Shown piece by piece: positions 22,033 through 33,082 of a stretch of DNA of 64,000 nucleotides. The stretch is from Zygnema cylindricum (taxonomy: Eukaryota; Streptophyta; Zygnematophyceae; Zygnematales; Zygnemataceae). The notes beneath the pieces were generated by a model that was not told where the DNA came from, searched no databases, and worked only from the letters and a program-made list of their open reading frames with translations. A program made the translations under genes and the position numbers. Within the stretch, counting starts at the first letter, position 1. Every line of letters starts with the position of its first letter. The stretch is from positions 1-64,000 of the forward strand of contig JBBHKE010000667.1 of the NCBI GenBank assembly GCA_037447655.1, given 5' to 3'.

Positions 22033-24354
22033 ATGCAGAAAAGCCCGAAAGAGAGGTTGGGCGGTTCAGATTTTCCTTCTGGACACCTTGCAAAGGAGGC
22101 AGCTTGGCTCTCAGAAAGAGCAAGAAGGTCAAGTAATGCTTTGGCCGTACAGTCATCAAGCGGGGATTCTTATGCGCAATCAAATGGATCGAAACGCCGT
22201 CGGGAAACGCCAGTCAGTCCGTCCATGCCTGCCTTGCAAAGTCCTTCAAGCTTCAGAGACAGAGACAGGAAGAGAGCTTTTGTTGATCAATATCAAGAGC
22301 AAGAGGAACAAAATATTTTTGATTTTGCCAGTAGTAAGGAACAGGGAATAGCTGACGCTTCTGGCACTCCATTATCGTTTGTCCAATTGCAAACGTTAGC
22401 ATTTATCGCAGTATTTTCTGCAAGTGGAATTGTACCAGTAGTAGACATGTTTTTTGCATTATTTGCGACTGTATATATAGGAGCTCTGTCACTTCTAGCG
22501 TTCCCCGCAAGAAGGAGAGAGAAGCAAATGAACCCTTTTGAAGGAAGTAAAGCATTTGGAGTGTACAACGTGGTAGGATCCGCACTTGGACTCTTTCTTC
22601 CATTGGCGTATGTCTTGGGAGGTGAGTGTTGAGGAGAAGTGCTGCTGTTAAAAAACCGAATACTCCTAGTTTTTTCCAGTTTACAGACTAGTTTTTTGCT
22701 TTTTAGGTTAATGTTGAAACATTGTGAAATTTTAGGAGCCAACAAAATTTTTAGATGAAAGCCATGTTACTTTGTGACAAATGTAACAGCTGACTTTTGT
22801 TGTCTTTAGTATGACTTACTTTTTTACACTGTTGTGAGTCTAGTTGTGAACAGGGACATCTGATGTTGATTGCTATCTCTATTGGTCGAGATGGACGACT
22901 TAATGGAAAAAGATCCTGATTTCCCCTTGTTTCGTGTGTTTATTGTTGGCTTCATTATCGTCTGTAAGTGTGTTTTACTTTTCTTTGGCTAACTAGAAGC
23001 GTTTGAGCCTTGTTTTTCAGGTTTTGCAAGGAGTGATCAGAGAGCTGTTTTGGCGGCGACCCCACACTTATTCCTTTTAGCATGTCAAACCCTGTCTGAA
23101 AACATCATTCAGGATTGGCCTACCGTTTCTTTTCCTGTTAGAGCTCTTCTTTCCACATTGTAAGCATTATCTACACGGACTTGGAGGTAGTTTGTTAAGC
23201 TCTGCATAGTGTACAACCTTCGACGTTTGGTAAATGTATATTTTATTTTTATTTTTGTAAATTGTTTGTACTATTCCGAACGCCACATTTTAGTTATTCA
23301 CTGCCCTCTGCAGCCCTGTCCCCTCTCCCTTAGTTTTCTGCCCTGTGCACCTCTTCCTCTCTGCCCCTCTGCCCTCTATCTGCCATTATTCCGCTTGCAG
23401 ACATGTGGTTTCTTGGTCGGAGTGTGGTCCAGAAATGACGAAGTTTATTAGCTATTTCTGAAGAATGTGTGTTTGAGTCGTCTGTGGTAGTATTATCTGC
23501 AGTGCGTACTTGTAGTAAAATGTTACAATAAGAATCAGTCAAAATAGACTTTTGAGCGTAAAAATGATGTGGGTGAATAGTCAAGTGTAGTGACTCAAAA
23601 TTAAAGTTAGTGGTAACTTGTGGGCATTGTTCCTGGGTTATTATGTCTCTACAGGCGGAACAGGCCATTTTTTGTACTTGTCCTTGCCAGGTTCTTTCAA
23701 ATTCTGTTAGGTGTTGATTAGCGCATTTAAGACAAATGTAGTTTTGGCACTTTAGGTTGATTGTTTGCTTTTTGAGTAGCGTATTATTGATTCTGTGAAA
23801 GTGTTTCCTTTTTACTATCATTTCTTATACCGCTTTATTCCTGTTTCCAGTTTGGTAGAATCGCCAAGTAAGCAGGCATGTGTGGTTTGCAATGTGAAGG
23901 AACATTCTTCTTTTGGATGAAAATAGGCATGATTTGTGTTTACCTTTTGTGCAGGTACAATGCAAGGCGCTTGTTCACAATTGCGTCATGGATAACATCA
24001 ATACAGTCAGTAAGTAATACAAAAGCCAGTGTGATCGCTGGAGGTGGAGAAGCAGTAGAAGCCGTTGGTTCATACTGGCCCTTCTTTGGGAGGGCCTTGG
24101 CCGTTGGGAACGCTGTTTATTGGAGCTTTAATCTCTTTGGCCTTCTTGTACCTGTCATCATTCCCCTGGCGTTTCGCAAATACTTAGAAGAAGAAACGAA
24201 AGATGAATTTAAGACTCCCATGCCACAGTCAAAGCAGAATGGACTGGATAGGAAATTCCAAAGTGCCCGATATCCTTCTGTTTTGCCGCACGAGCAACAG
24301 GAAGGTGTAAGTGTGGAAGGTGTAGACCGATTATTTAGCCCTAAATCCATGTAG
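22033..24354 (+). CDS. Plant-type multi-pass membrane protein (resembles the DUF7733 family)
   Basis: Exons 22033-22621, 23021-23159 and 23955-24354 have GT-AG borders and matching phases, giving 375 residues and a TAG stop. Residues 1 to about 110 are polar, basic and Ser-rich. Hydrophobic segments follow: LQTLAFIAVFSASGIVPVV, MFFALFATVYIGALSLLAF, VVGSALGLFLPLAYVLGG, then the conserved-looking ATPHLFLLACQTLSENII and VRALLSTLYNARRLFTIASW, and a final long segment (NAVYWSFNLFGLLVPVIIPL) before a charged tail. The arrangement recalls an uncharacterised land-plant membrane family that I remember as DUF7733; that name is from memory and should be checked. The start is the first ATG in the frame after non-coding sequence; an upstream exon cannot be excluded. 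Function unknown. Confidence 0.75.
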
Positions 24355-25825
24355 TACTGTACGTGACGTCATCGCAGTTCACAACAGTTTTCTGTTTTTA
24401 CTCAGTTCATCGATTCCAAGTTCTGTCATGTGATATACCTTGCACTCAGAAAGACATAAAAACATTGGATTTGACCGGTGACTGTGACATTTTTGTGTTA
24501 GACTATTTTCTGCTTGGGTTTTTTCTAGATTTTGGTAGTGTATGTAGATATAATACAGTTTTTTGAGTATAGAATAAAATGCTCACATTGCTGATGCTTG
24601 ATTCTTGGTGGCTCCTCTTGCAAAATAATCAGGTTTTTGTTTTCATGCAGAAAAGCATTAGAGTTTTGTAGGGAAAAAGGTAAACATCGGTGTCTTGTAC
24701 CAAATGTTCTCGTGGTTTTTGTTTGGTACTTGAATTATGACGCTTTTCAGGCTTTTTTTGTCATCTCTTTCACTCCTTAATGGTATTTTTCCTCGAAACT
24801 TTTGTTGGTTTGAGGAACAGCAACAGTTTGCACATGAATTTTGTTCCGTATGAGAATGAGGTTTTCACATTTTTGGCTTAAACAAGTTTGTACATGGTTC
24901 TGTCAAATAATTAATCGGTGGTTTGAAAGTAATATTTTCTTGCATTAAAAATTAATATTTGCACTGAGACTGTTTCTTTCAGGAAATCACACTTTTTTGG
25001 GATTGTTGGAGTCTTTTTCGCATAGCATCCTATATTTTCCTTCAGATGTTGAGTTTGGAAAATTTCAGCTTTTAACGGCTCTGTGACTGCAAAAAGTTGT
25101 TAATATTTTCCAGAAATCAACAGTAAACAGTTGAATCAACAGTTGAATGTATACAGAAAGAACCTCTTCTTTCGTGGAAATGTATCTCCAAAACTGTACC
25201 AAAAGTCTAAACTGCACGTATTTAGTATTAATATGGTAACCTCTGATCTTTTTTTACTATACTAATTTTAGTAAAAATATATTGTCATGCTGTACATTTA
25301 TGTGCCTTAGGAATTGTTGGCAGCCAACATAGAAAAAAAGAGGGGAAAAGCAAGAACTGGCGATTGCATGAAGATGTTGACAAGAAGATGATAATTGACT
25401 AATTTGATTGCAACAAAAATATTGCAATTGCCATAAACGAGCAAATACTTAAGCAGCTCCAAGACGAACTAATGCTTATCACCAATTCTACCAGAGCCTG
25501 TACGAAATCCATCCAAAACTTTGAAAAATGGGAAAGCAAACCTCATGTTTCAGAAACAAAATCCCAGGCCTTTTAACGTTTTATCGAAGGGTTTAAACGT
25601 CTAACCACTGTCACGAATGGTTGGTGCAAGCTTGCATTAAATCTATAAAATATCATTGTCACGTCTAGTAGAACAGTTTCCAACGTTTCTGCGATAAAAA
25701 TTCACGCTGGCATAAAAAAATCTGCAAGAAAGTGGACACCTTTTCATGTAACATCAACATAAAATTTGATTATAAATTTTACAAAATAAATAGTAAATAC
25801 AATTTACAACAGGATGAAATTATCA
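24355..25825. other. 3' flank of membrane-protein gene; no gene seen
   Basis: T-rich sequence just after the stop is probably 3'UTR (gaataaaatgctc near 24570 resembles a polyadenylation signal). The rest is AT-rich without recognisable coding, repeat pair or RNA gene. Confidence 0.5.
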
Positions 25826-25898
25826 GCCGGCCTAGCTCAGTTGGTAGAGCGCAAGGCTCTTAACCTTGTGGTCGTGGGTTCGAGCCCCACGGCCGGCG
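25826..25898 (+). tRNA. trnK-CUU: tRNA-Lys (CTT)
   Basis: A complete 73-nt cloverleaf without intron. The acceptor pairs perfectly (GCCGGCC with GGCCGGC). The D arm is GCTC-AGTTGGTA-GAGC, the anticodon arm CAAGG-CTCTTAA-CCTTG with anticodon CTT, the T arm GTGGG-TTCGAGC-CCCAC, and the discriminator is G. The A box (TAGCTCAGTTGG) and B box (GGTTCGAGCCC) are intact. CTT reads AAG lysine codons. A related but damaged copy lies about 700 bp downstream. Confidence 0.96.
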
Positions 25899-26585
25899 CA
25901 AGACAGATGGATAAAAAGGTTTAATTTATGCCGACCATCCGCACCTATTGGCCTAATATTTTGATGCTAGAAACCTCAAATAGAATGAATTGTTTTTTAT
26001 ATCTTTATTCACGCTGATATTGTTTAATTACTCTAATTGGAAAACTTTTAAATAGTGTAGATTGTTGAAAATGCTCATAATTTCGTACAGACATACAAAA
26101 AAAGTGCGTCGAGTAGTCGACACTCGAAAGTGAGTTCAATAAAACGGGAAAGCGCGCGCCGACATGGAAATAAAAGATTCCCAAAAAGAAAGACGAGGGA
26201 AAAATCGCGATATCCTGTTCTCACATGTTCAAACGTCAACTATGTGAACATAAAACTGTATCAGCTACAATATGGAATGTGTATCCAAATTGAATAAATT
26301 AGCGCTAATTTTAGTTAGCGAGTTACTGCGTTAGACCCTTGAACCCAAAATAGAATTGATGACACTATTTGTTTCTTTACTCTAATAACTTATTTAAACT
26401 AATAGAGATTCACGGTGTATCAGATGTGTCCCTTCACGAGCTAGATGGTTTGAGCCCTAGGGATGGCGACATTTAGAGGTATAACCATTTTTCTCCATGT
26501 TTTAAAAATGGGTCCTTTTTAGCTCTGGCTCGTATGCCTGATTTCTAAGCTTTTTATATTATTAAAGTTCAAGTGCCAGGGTTTG

Positions 26586-26657
26586 GCCGGCTTAGCTCAG
26601 TTGGTAGAGCGCAAGGCTCTAAACCTGTGGTCGTGGGTTCGAGCCCCACGACCGGCA
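26586..26657 (+). pseudogene. tRNA-Lys-derived tRNA with CTA anticodon, degenerate
   Basis: Almost identical to the tRNA-Lys at 25826, including D arm, T arm and both internal promoter boxes. The anticodon loop is CTCTAAA, so the anticodon would be CTA, complementary to the UAG stop codon. One T is missing from the 3' strand of the anticodon stem (CAAGG against CCTGT), and the acceptor stem has a C-A mismatch and a G-T pair (GCCGGCT with GACCGGC). A tRNA finder may call it a suppressor, but the stem damage favours a pseudogene. Confidence 0.8.
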
Positions 26658-29210
26658 ATATCGTGTAATCCAATTGGATCCTCCCGCTCGTCTGTAGTAA
26701 CGCTCAATCCCGTCGGCAACTCCATGTTTCTCCTTAATACGAAATAACAAGAGTACTTTGGGGCTCGTAGATTTTGACACTCGAACCCAAAAAATAATTA
26801 TATAATTATAATATTTTACAAAACGCTAATATATATCCTGTTCAATTAGTGTGAATTACTTGATGTAACGATTGAATACGTCTACAATAATGCCCTTAAC
26901 AGTTGTAAACGTCTGCCGTCTATGTTGCCACACCTTATTTTTTGAAATTGCTTGCGACGTCGCATCTCGTTAAGAGACATTCTAGGCGTACGACCTTCCA
27001 ACCTTGTGATGTTCCATGGTTGAAGAAGATGCCACTTGCCTTTGTCCTTCCTGTTCTATTGCCGTGAAGTGACATTGAATTCTTAAGACCCTTGCCAAAA
27101 AAAACTCCATGCAAACGAACAAAAACAAAAAAAATTTGTGTTCTCCTCGTCAAAAACCTTTGAACTCGTCTAATACCTGCAAATTTGTTTTCCTATTTGT
27201 GGTCCGGTTTATACTCCAATTTAAGACAAATCGATAGTCTAAAAACTGCGTGGTATGACGTGTCCGTAGGAAGAGAGCCACAATACGACAAAATTTATTA
27301 CATTTAACACTAGGAGATGACGCAAAATGTACTTCTCCTTTTTTCTATTTTATTGTACGGTTGAAACTTACGCGGTACGGCTCTAAGTTTTACAAGAAAA
27401 CGACAGAAAAAAACCCTTACTTAAGCACACAGAGACGCACCCTAAAATGATGTTGGTCGAGGGGATGATATGGCCATGCCGAAAGTGCGAATCTATTGAC
27501 GCAAGTGAAGTCAAAGTCATCGGTCATCGGGTATGCCTGTACGGTATTACTAATGAAATCTGCAGATTAGGTTTGGCTTCTGTTTTTTGCATGTTCAGTT
27601 TTTAATTATGGGCGCCGATGGGTTGTCTATTGTACGACACTGTACGGATCAATGTTGTTGTTTTAAAATTCCCTCCATGGACCTTCACCCTAAGTTGTTG
27701 AAGAATAGAAAGTGCTAAGACAAGTTGTGATTAGCTCATTTTACCAAGAGAAGGATTTTAGTTCCTAAGTAGGGAACGAGTACTTCGATTTTTGAATGTG
27801 ATTTTTTCTATCTCTATTTTTTGTGTTTTTTGAATTTTACAATTTATTAGCAAATAGATAATTAAGCTCATGACATGCAATGAAATAGTATTCTTTTTGT
27901 GATTTCATTTTTCCTTTACAATTTGTTCCCAATTTTTCTCAACCTAAAAATGTATGATCCTACTGCCGAATATAGGAAATGAATGGGGCATTTGACACTG
28001 ATGACAATATTTTTGCCGAATAAACCCGTATCCGAATATTCTTCTATTGAATGGGGTGACTAGGCAGAGCGTGCTACACTTGAACATGGAGGATGGAAGA
28101 CCACGCCTTCCTATTTCGCGTTTCACACAAGTGAACAGTTTCTTGCCGAGTGTCTGAAGCATTTGAAATGGTTGAAGTCTCCACTTCTAACTGCCTTTCT
28201 TGAGTGTAGGCAGATAGGGTTGCGATGGTGGTTTTCCTAAGAGGAGAGCATGGTAGACCCAATGGGGAGTGTGTCGCTTGACCAGCCTCTTATCATATGA
28301 TTTTTCGACCATGCAACTGTATGATTTTTCGACCATGCAACTGTATGGGCAGACATTGGCAAGTCAATTTGACGTTGCAAATAATTTGGCAGGCTTGCTT
28401 CCATCTGTGGACAAACATGAGGCATACGGTAACTTTTTGGCTTAAAATCTAATGCATAGTTCAAAAGTAGGTGAAAGTAGGCCCATACAATATGCCTATT
28501 GTACGCAAAAGATACAATATGACCTTAAGACCCATATTGTATTGGTCGCAAAATGAAAAGGAAAAGTAACAGGGTTGAGTTGCACATCGTTCGATAGAGA
28601 ATTAAACGTCATCGGACGGTCGCTGATCAAAGTAGCGATCAAAGTAGCGATCTAAGAAGATCACATGAAAAGCCCATAAGACAACTTCCGCCTACCAAAG
28701 GCCTACCATAAAACGCCTACTTTTGAACTATGATCTAATGGCTTCCCTGACATCAGAAGGCAAAGCAGTATGCCTGTGAGTAGAACAAGCTGCACATTTT
28801 CTAGTTTAGAGATTTAGGGGCAATAATTTATGTACGTGTAACTCGCAGCCTCGATTATTTTCCGCTGACAGCTAATAAATTTGGAATAAGATTGAAACAA
28901 GGCACCCGTCTGCCATGGGGGGATTTTGTTAGATCCTGAGCCATGCAGACAATGCCATGCAGACAGGATTAGATGTGTGATTAGACGCTTTCCATCTAGC
29001 ACTGCATGCACATAGCTTAACACTGTTTGGGAGGTACTCGATTAGTAACGTGAATCCCCAAATTCCATCCAGTTGGGATTGTGGGTAGAATAGAACGGAG
29101 ACCATGCGAGACAATTTCACCTGCGGCTCTCTAGCAATCACCTGTATTTATTAATTTTATGGACAATGGTTAGGTGGGGACCATTTCTAGTTGTCTACAT
29201 CTGTTTGTGG
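26658..29210. other. No gene seen; ordinary AT-rich sequence
   Basis: No supported coding region or RNA. It includes a perfect 24-bp tandem duplication at 28297-28344 and ends at the target-site duplication AATAT (29211-29215) of the chromovirus. Confidence 0.5.
28297..28344. repeat. 24-bp unit repeated twice in tandem
   Basis: The unit begins atgatttttcgacc and ends caactgt; it occurs at 28297-28320 and again at 28321-28344 without a mismatch. Confidence 0.95.
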
Positions 29211-29215
29211 AATAT

Positions 29216-29705
29216 TGTATAAGGGACAATAGTGCACACAGCACGCCAGAATGCACAGCGGCAAACACCAAGGATCTTCCCGTAGCAATAGTAGGAGCAC
29301 ACAGCACTGACAAACAAAGTTGCGCTTTATTACTTGGAAGAGAGCACAAGGTTTGCGCTCGCTGCGAAGGTCTACTCAAAAAGAGTCTCCTATTCATTAG
29401 GCCTACTTGACTATTTAAACTAGCTAGCTGCTAGTCAACCTAATACTGTACAACTGTACTCGTGGACATTCACGGTCAACCGATATCTATCCAAAACCTC
29501 ATTCTAGAACTATACCGTTCGATCTACATTCTGCGGCGTTGCTATGCTGCGCCGCTATGTTGCTGCGCTACTAAGTTGCTACGCCACTAAGTTGCTATGC
29601 TGCTACGCTACGCTGGTCTGGAATCGCAGCTGCGGAGCTCTGGAACCGCAACTATACCAACCTAGCCCTAGCCACTAAGTACTTAAATCCTGTAACCCTG
29701 TTACA
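29216..29705 (-). repeat. 3' LTR of the chromovirus
   Basis: 490 bp, closely matching 37293-37766 from TGTAACAG to TACA. It contains a local duplication of a tacgccactaagttgc-like segment (about 29570-29595), which accounts for the length difference. Both LTRs hold a run of imperfect ctatgctgcg and gctacgctgcg units. Confidence 0.95.
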
Positions 29706-29750
29706 ATACCACCCACTAAGGATTCAGCGTCTCGCTGAACCTTGACTGAC

Positions 29751-30640
29751 TCAGGGAAATTGCAACCGTCGGAGTATATCGTATGTTTCTTCGCGATACT
29801 CCTCGAACTCTTGGCGAAGGGCGTCGAGTTGGTTTTGGAGCTGCTCACATCGGGTCTCCAGCAACGCAATGTGATGATCTGCCGCTGCCAACCGCCTCCG
29901 AGTGATTCGCTCCCGAACCTTGTCTTCCCTTTCCTCGGGTGCAGCCTCGAGTACTTCGAGTTGCGGCGGAATGGCCGCCGGTGCAGGCTCCTCGGGGGTC
30001 AAAATCTGGGGTCTTTCGGGTTCGATCACTGGGGGAACTTCCTCCGCCATTCGTCCGCCGGTTCCCACCGAGGTACTTTCCGTAACTTGAAGGACACGTG
30101 TTTCCTTGCAGCTCGGGCCCGCTGCAGAGCATTCTTCCGGGTCAGCTTGAGTGCCCGTACCTCGGGGGTGACCTCCGCCCTAGAGATGATGTCATGGAGG
30201 CGGACATCCCACGGGTGATAATGACGGAGTAACTCGGGAATATCTATCCTGTACCGGTAGTTATCTTCCACTACTTCCACAAACGGCAGGGCGTGAGGGT
30301 TTAGCTGCACATAACCCTTGTGATTGTTCCCCAGGTCCTTTGTCCGCATAAAATTCCACGCTGGGTGTGACGGTACGTCGGCGGGGATATTGATAGGATC
30401 CCCAGGCTTTCCTATACGCCACTCCTCGGGCCACTCCGAGGGATCCCAATAAAACCGTTTAGCGAAGCTGAAAGTGAGGTCCGGATACCGGGTGTCGACA
30501 AGGAGTGGGAAAAGGTAATCGGGAATTTCCTCTCCCTGTTCACTTTCCTCCCCCGTATCCTTTAGGTTCCCTCGAAGGAGGAACACATCGTCACCAATAG
30601 GGTATTGTGCCTCTTGTTGAAAAGAGAGGTATTTTGTAGT
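29751..30640 (-). CDS. Extra 3' ORF of the chromovirus, unknown function, frameshifted
   Basis: Two overlapping open frames in the same direction as gag-pol lie between the chromodomain and the 3' LTR. The first (to 30026) is rich in aromatic and acidic residues (YWDPSEWPEEW, HYHPWDVRLHDIISRAE) with a basic end (RKNALQRARAARKHVSFKL). The second (29751-30068) has a Pro/Glu-rich linker followed by a clear heptad-like coiled coil (LLETRCEQLQNQLDALRQEF). A run of five C near 30040 is where they could join with a one-base shift, suggesting one original protein of roughly 300 residues. The start is obscured by the tRNA-related repeat. There is no signal peptide or membrane segment, so it does not look like an envelope protein. 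I do not recognise it. Confidence 0.6.
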
Positions 30641-30644
30641 CTTT

Positions 30645-30870
30645 CTTGTGGACTTATTGCAACCCTCATACTTGTCGTAGTCACCGAGGACCTGCAGACA
30701 GCCATGGCTGCCATGACTGCCTGTTGCACCTAAAGGAGACAGGCAGATCATTGAGTACAGATTTGTCTGCAAAATCTAACTGCCCCTTATGAGATTTGAA
30801 CCAGTGACCTCTTGAGGGTGATCGTAGGGACCAGCCGTGCGCCTTATCCGGTAAGTCTTGAAGAAATCGA
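30645..30870 (-). repeat. tRNA-related (SINE-like) repeat, copy 1
   Basis: Read on the minus strand it has a B-box-like GGTTCAAATCTC (about 30789-30800) after an A-box-like GGATAAGGCGCACGG, then a body with GGCAGCCATGGCTG. Shared blocks with the copies near 57300 and 62490, in the same order: cat/cacacttgtcg (30668; 57346; 62529), catggctgcc (30703; 57388; 62572) and the gatttgaacc/gattcgaacc B box (30792; 57461; 62647). This copy lies alone inside the chromovirus, which supports an independent SINE. Confidence 0.55.
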
Positions 30871-31479
30871 TACATGCATATGGCGCGAAATTAATGGTTT
30901 TTAAGTATTTTCTAGGTCTGATTAGAAATAAAGAAGCCGAGGCAGTCTATCCACCATGGCCTCCGCCGCCACTAATAATCTCTTGGGGCGGGTCACATCT
31001 CCTTGCCCTACTCATACAAGTCTCCTCCTTTTCGGCGGTGGAGATGACGACGACGCCATAGACACCGTTGTACAAGACAATTACGGTAATTCCATAAGTG
31101 AAGGCAAACTGACTGTGCGGAGGGAAGCAATTTCTAAACTGCAGAGACTAGGTTGGTCGCGAGGGCGGATGGCGGTTTTATCAACGAGGGTTGAGGGTTT
31201 CACTTTTGGACTCTGCGAAGCGTCGCAGCGTGCGAGGGTATCGCAGCGTCCAACATTTATAAGACTGCGCTGCTGCGGCGAAACCGAGGGTTCGTTGTTA
31301 CCAACGTGGTGAAACACAATTGCGCCGTTGCGCTTCCTGTCAGCGAAGCGGTGGCGTTGCGATCCTTTGACGGCATCGTAACCATGTTGCGATGCGGTGG
31401 CTGCGCTGCTATAGCGCTGTAGTGGGGTAACATCGCCGCTGCGTTCTTTCGCCGCGTCCCCAATAAAATTGCGATGGTT

Positions 31480-31763
31480 GCGACACTGCGATTCGCTTCT
31501 TTATGGCGGCCGCTGCGATTGCCCTTCCGGTGAAGCCGAGTGTCCGCACTCTGCTGAAACCGGCGCAGAAACTCTGGGGAATGTTGATCCTCCTTATCGA
31601 CCCAAGAGTAATCCTCAGCACCGTAGCCCTTCCAACGCACCAAATATTGGCTGGAGTTGGAATTTTGAGAGCGGCGCGACTGAAGGATCTCTTCCACCTC
31701 ATACTCCTCCGAGGTACCCCGAACGGGTGGTAAAGGAGTATTCCGTCGTCTATTAGGAAACAT
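31480..31763 (-). pseudogene. Chromodomain at integrase C-terminus
   Basis: The frame read from 31763 contains EEYEVEEILQSRR, then QYLVRWKGYGAEDYSWV and a helix SPEFLRRF. These are the chromodomain features: the first aromatic (Y of YEVE), the WKGY core and the second Trp. Chromodomains at this place guide chromoviruses to modified histones. A linker of uncertain frame separates it from the integrase core. Confidence 0.85.
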
Positions 31764-33082
31764 CGAATCAGGTCGCGGAATGGTTTAAGGAGGGAAACAT
31801 GGAAGACATTATGGATATGCCAGTCCTTCAGAATATCTAACTTATAAGCCACTTCGCCCACACGGGAAAGAACTGTGAATGGGCGCGTGAATTTCGGTGC
31901 CAACTTCTTACACCCGGCAAGGAGAGGTTTGCTATATTAAGGAAAACCTTTTCCCCCACACTAAAGACGGCGTCCTTCCGGTGTGCGTCGGCGTGCAACT
32001 TTTGGCGATCCTTTCCTAACTGTAGTGCCTGGTCGCCTTTTCCAGATTTCCTTGCAGCGTTTTGGCAAAATCCAGAGCTGCCGGCGTATGGCAATCCGTT
32101 ACCTATAAGTTTTGGGGAAGAGTGGGTTGTCGTCCATTTAGTGAGAATGGCGTAGCATTTGTAGACGAGTGCACCGCACTGTTGTACGCCACCTCGATCG
32201 CTGTTAAATGGTCCACCCAATCCGTTTGGTGCACCTAGACATAAGCCCGCAACGCTTCCTCCAGAGTTCGATTCACCCTTTCATTATGACCATCTGTTTC
32301 AGGGTGGTAAGCTGTGGACATGGCCAACTGCATGCCACACAGCGCAAATAGATTTCGCCAAAAGTGGCTCACGAATTTGCGATCGCGGTCGCTGACGATC
32401 CTCTTCGGAATTCCGTGATGGCGGAATATCTTCCGAAAGAATAAGTCCGCGATATCCCGTGCTGTGGCTGTGGTGGAGGTGGGTAAGAAATGGGCCATTT
32501 TCGTCAAGTAATCCACGACGACGAAGATTGAGTCGTAGCCCTCCTTGGTCAGCGGAAGGGCTACAATAAAATCCATCGAAATCGCCTCCCAAGGAACAGA
32601 TGGTATGGGAAGGGGTTGTAAGAGACCATGTTGCCCTGGTTCCGATTTGTTCCTGTTACAGGAGTCGCACGTCCAGACATACTCCGCAATGTCGCGAGTC
32701 ATGTTCGGCCAGTAATACGCCTCAGCGACACGTGCGGTCGTCTTATCCCGCCCCAAATGTCCACTGAGCGGCTCATCGTGACTCATTTTAAGAATCGTAT
32801 GACGTTACTCCATATTTGTCGGGACATACAGTCATATTGTTTGAATCGGCCTTTACCGCCACATACCATTGGTAGTTCAAACTAGTACCTTCCGTTTAAT
32901 GAGTTCCTTTAGTTTGTCGTCGTCGCCGTAGGCGGCCTTTATCCTGCTTAACCACTGTTCGTCTACTTGCACTGTACTGGTGACTACGCTGAGTTTCGGA
33001 TCTTGAGCTGCGGTCGACGCCGCGGTGTTCTCTTTCACAGAGTGTACGTTTACATGCTGCGATGCTAGCGGTCGTTGCTCTG
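31764..33082 (-). pseudogene. Integrase region of the chromovirus, frameshifted
   Basis: The clear part is 32235-32786. It starts with the HHCC zinc-binding segment (HDEPLSGHLGRDKT and CDSCNRNK) and continues with the catalytic core: Asp in SMDFIVALP, Asp in IVSDRDRKFVS and Glu in NERVNRTLEEALR. Upstream (32877-33140) is the linker from RNase H, containing LSRRP and a zinc-region helix. Downstream, fragments in other frames give the C-terminal integrase motif (FTRPFTVLSRVGEVAYKLDI and NVFHVSLLKPF, about 31775-31900). The catalytic triad is intact but the frame is broken several times, so no functional enzyme is expected. Confidence 0.88.

Noticed and set aside
23330-23821. 163-codon minus-strand open frame
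   Set aside because: It lies within the intron 23160-23954 of the membrane-protein gene, opposite strand, with no recognisable motif.
30781-30860. Functional tRNA gene on the minus strand
   Set aside because: A and B boxes are present but no acceptor stem or coherent anticodon arm can be folded; it fits the tRNA-related head of a SINE-like repeat.
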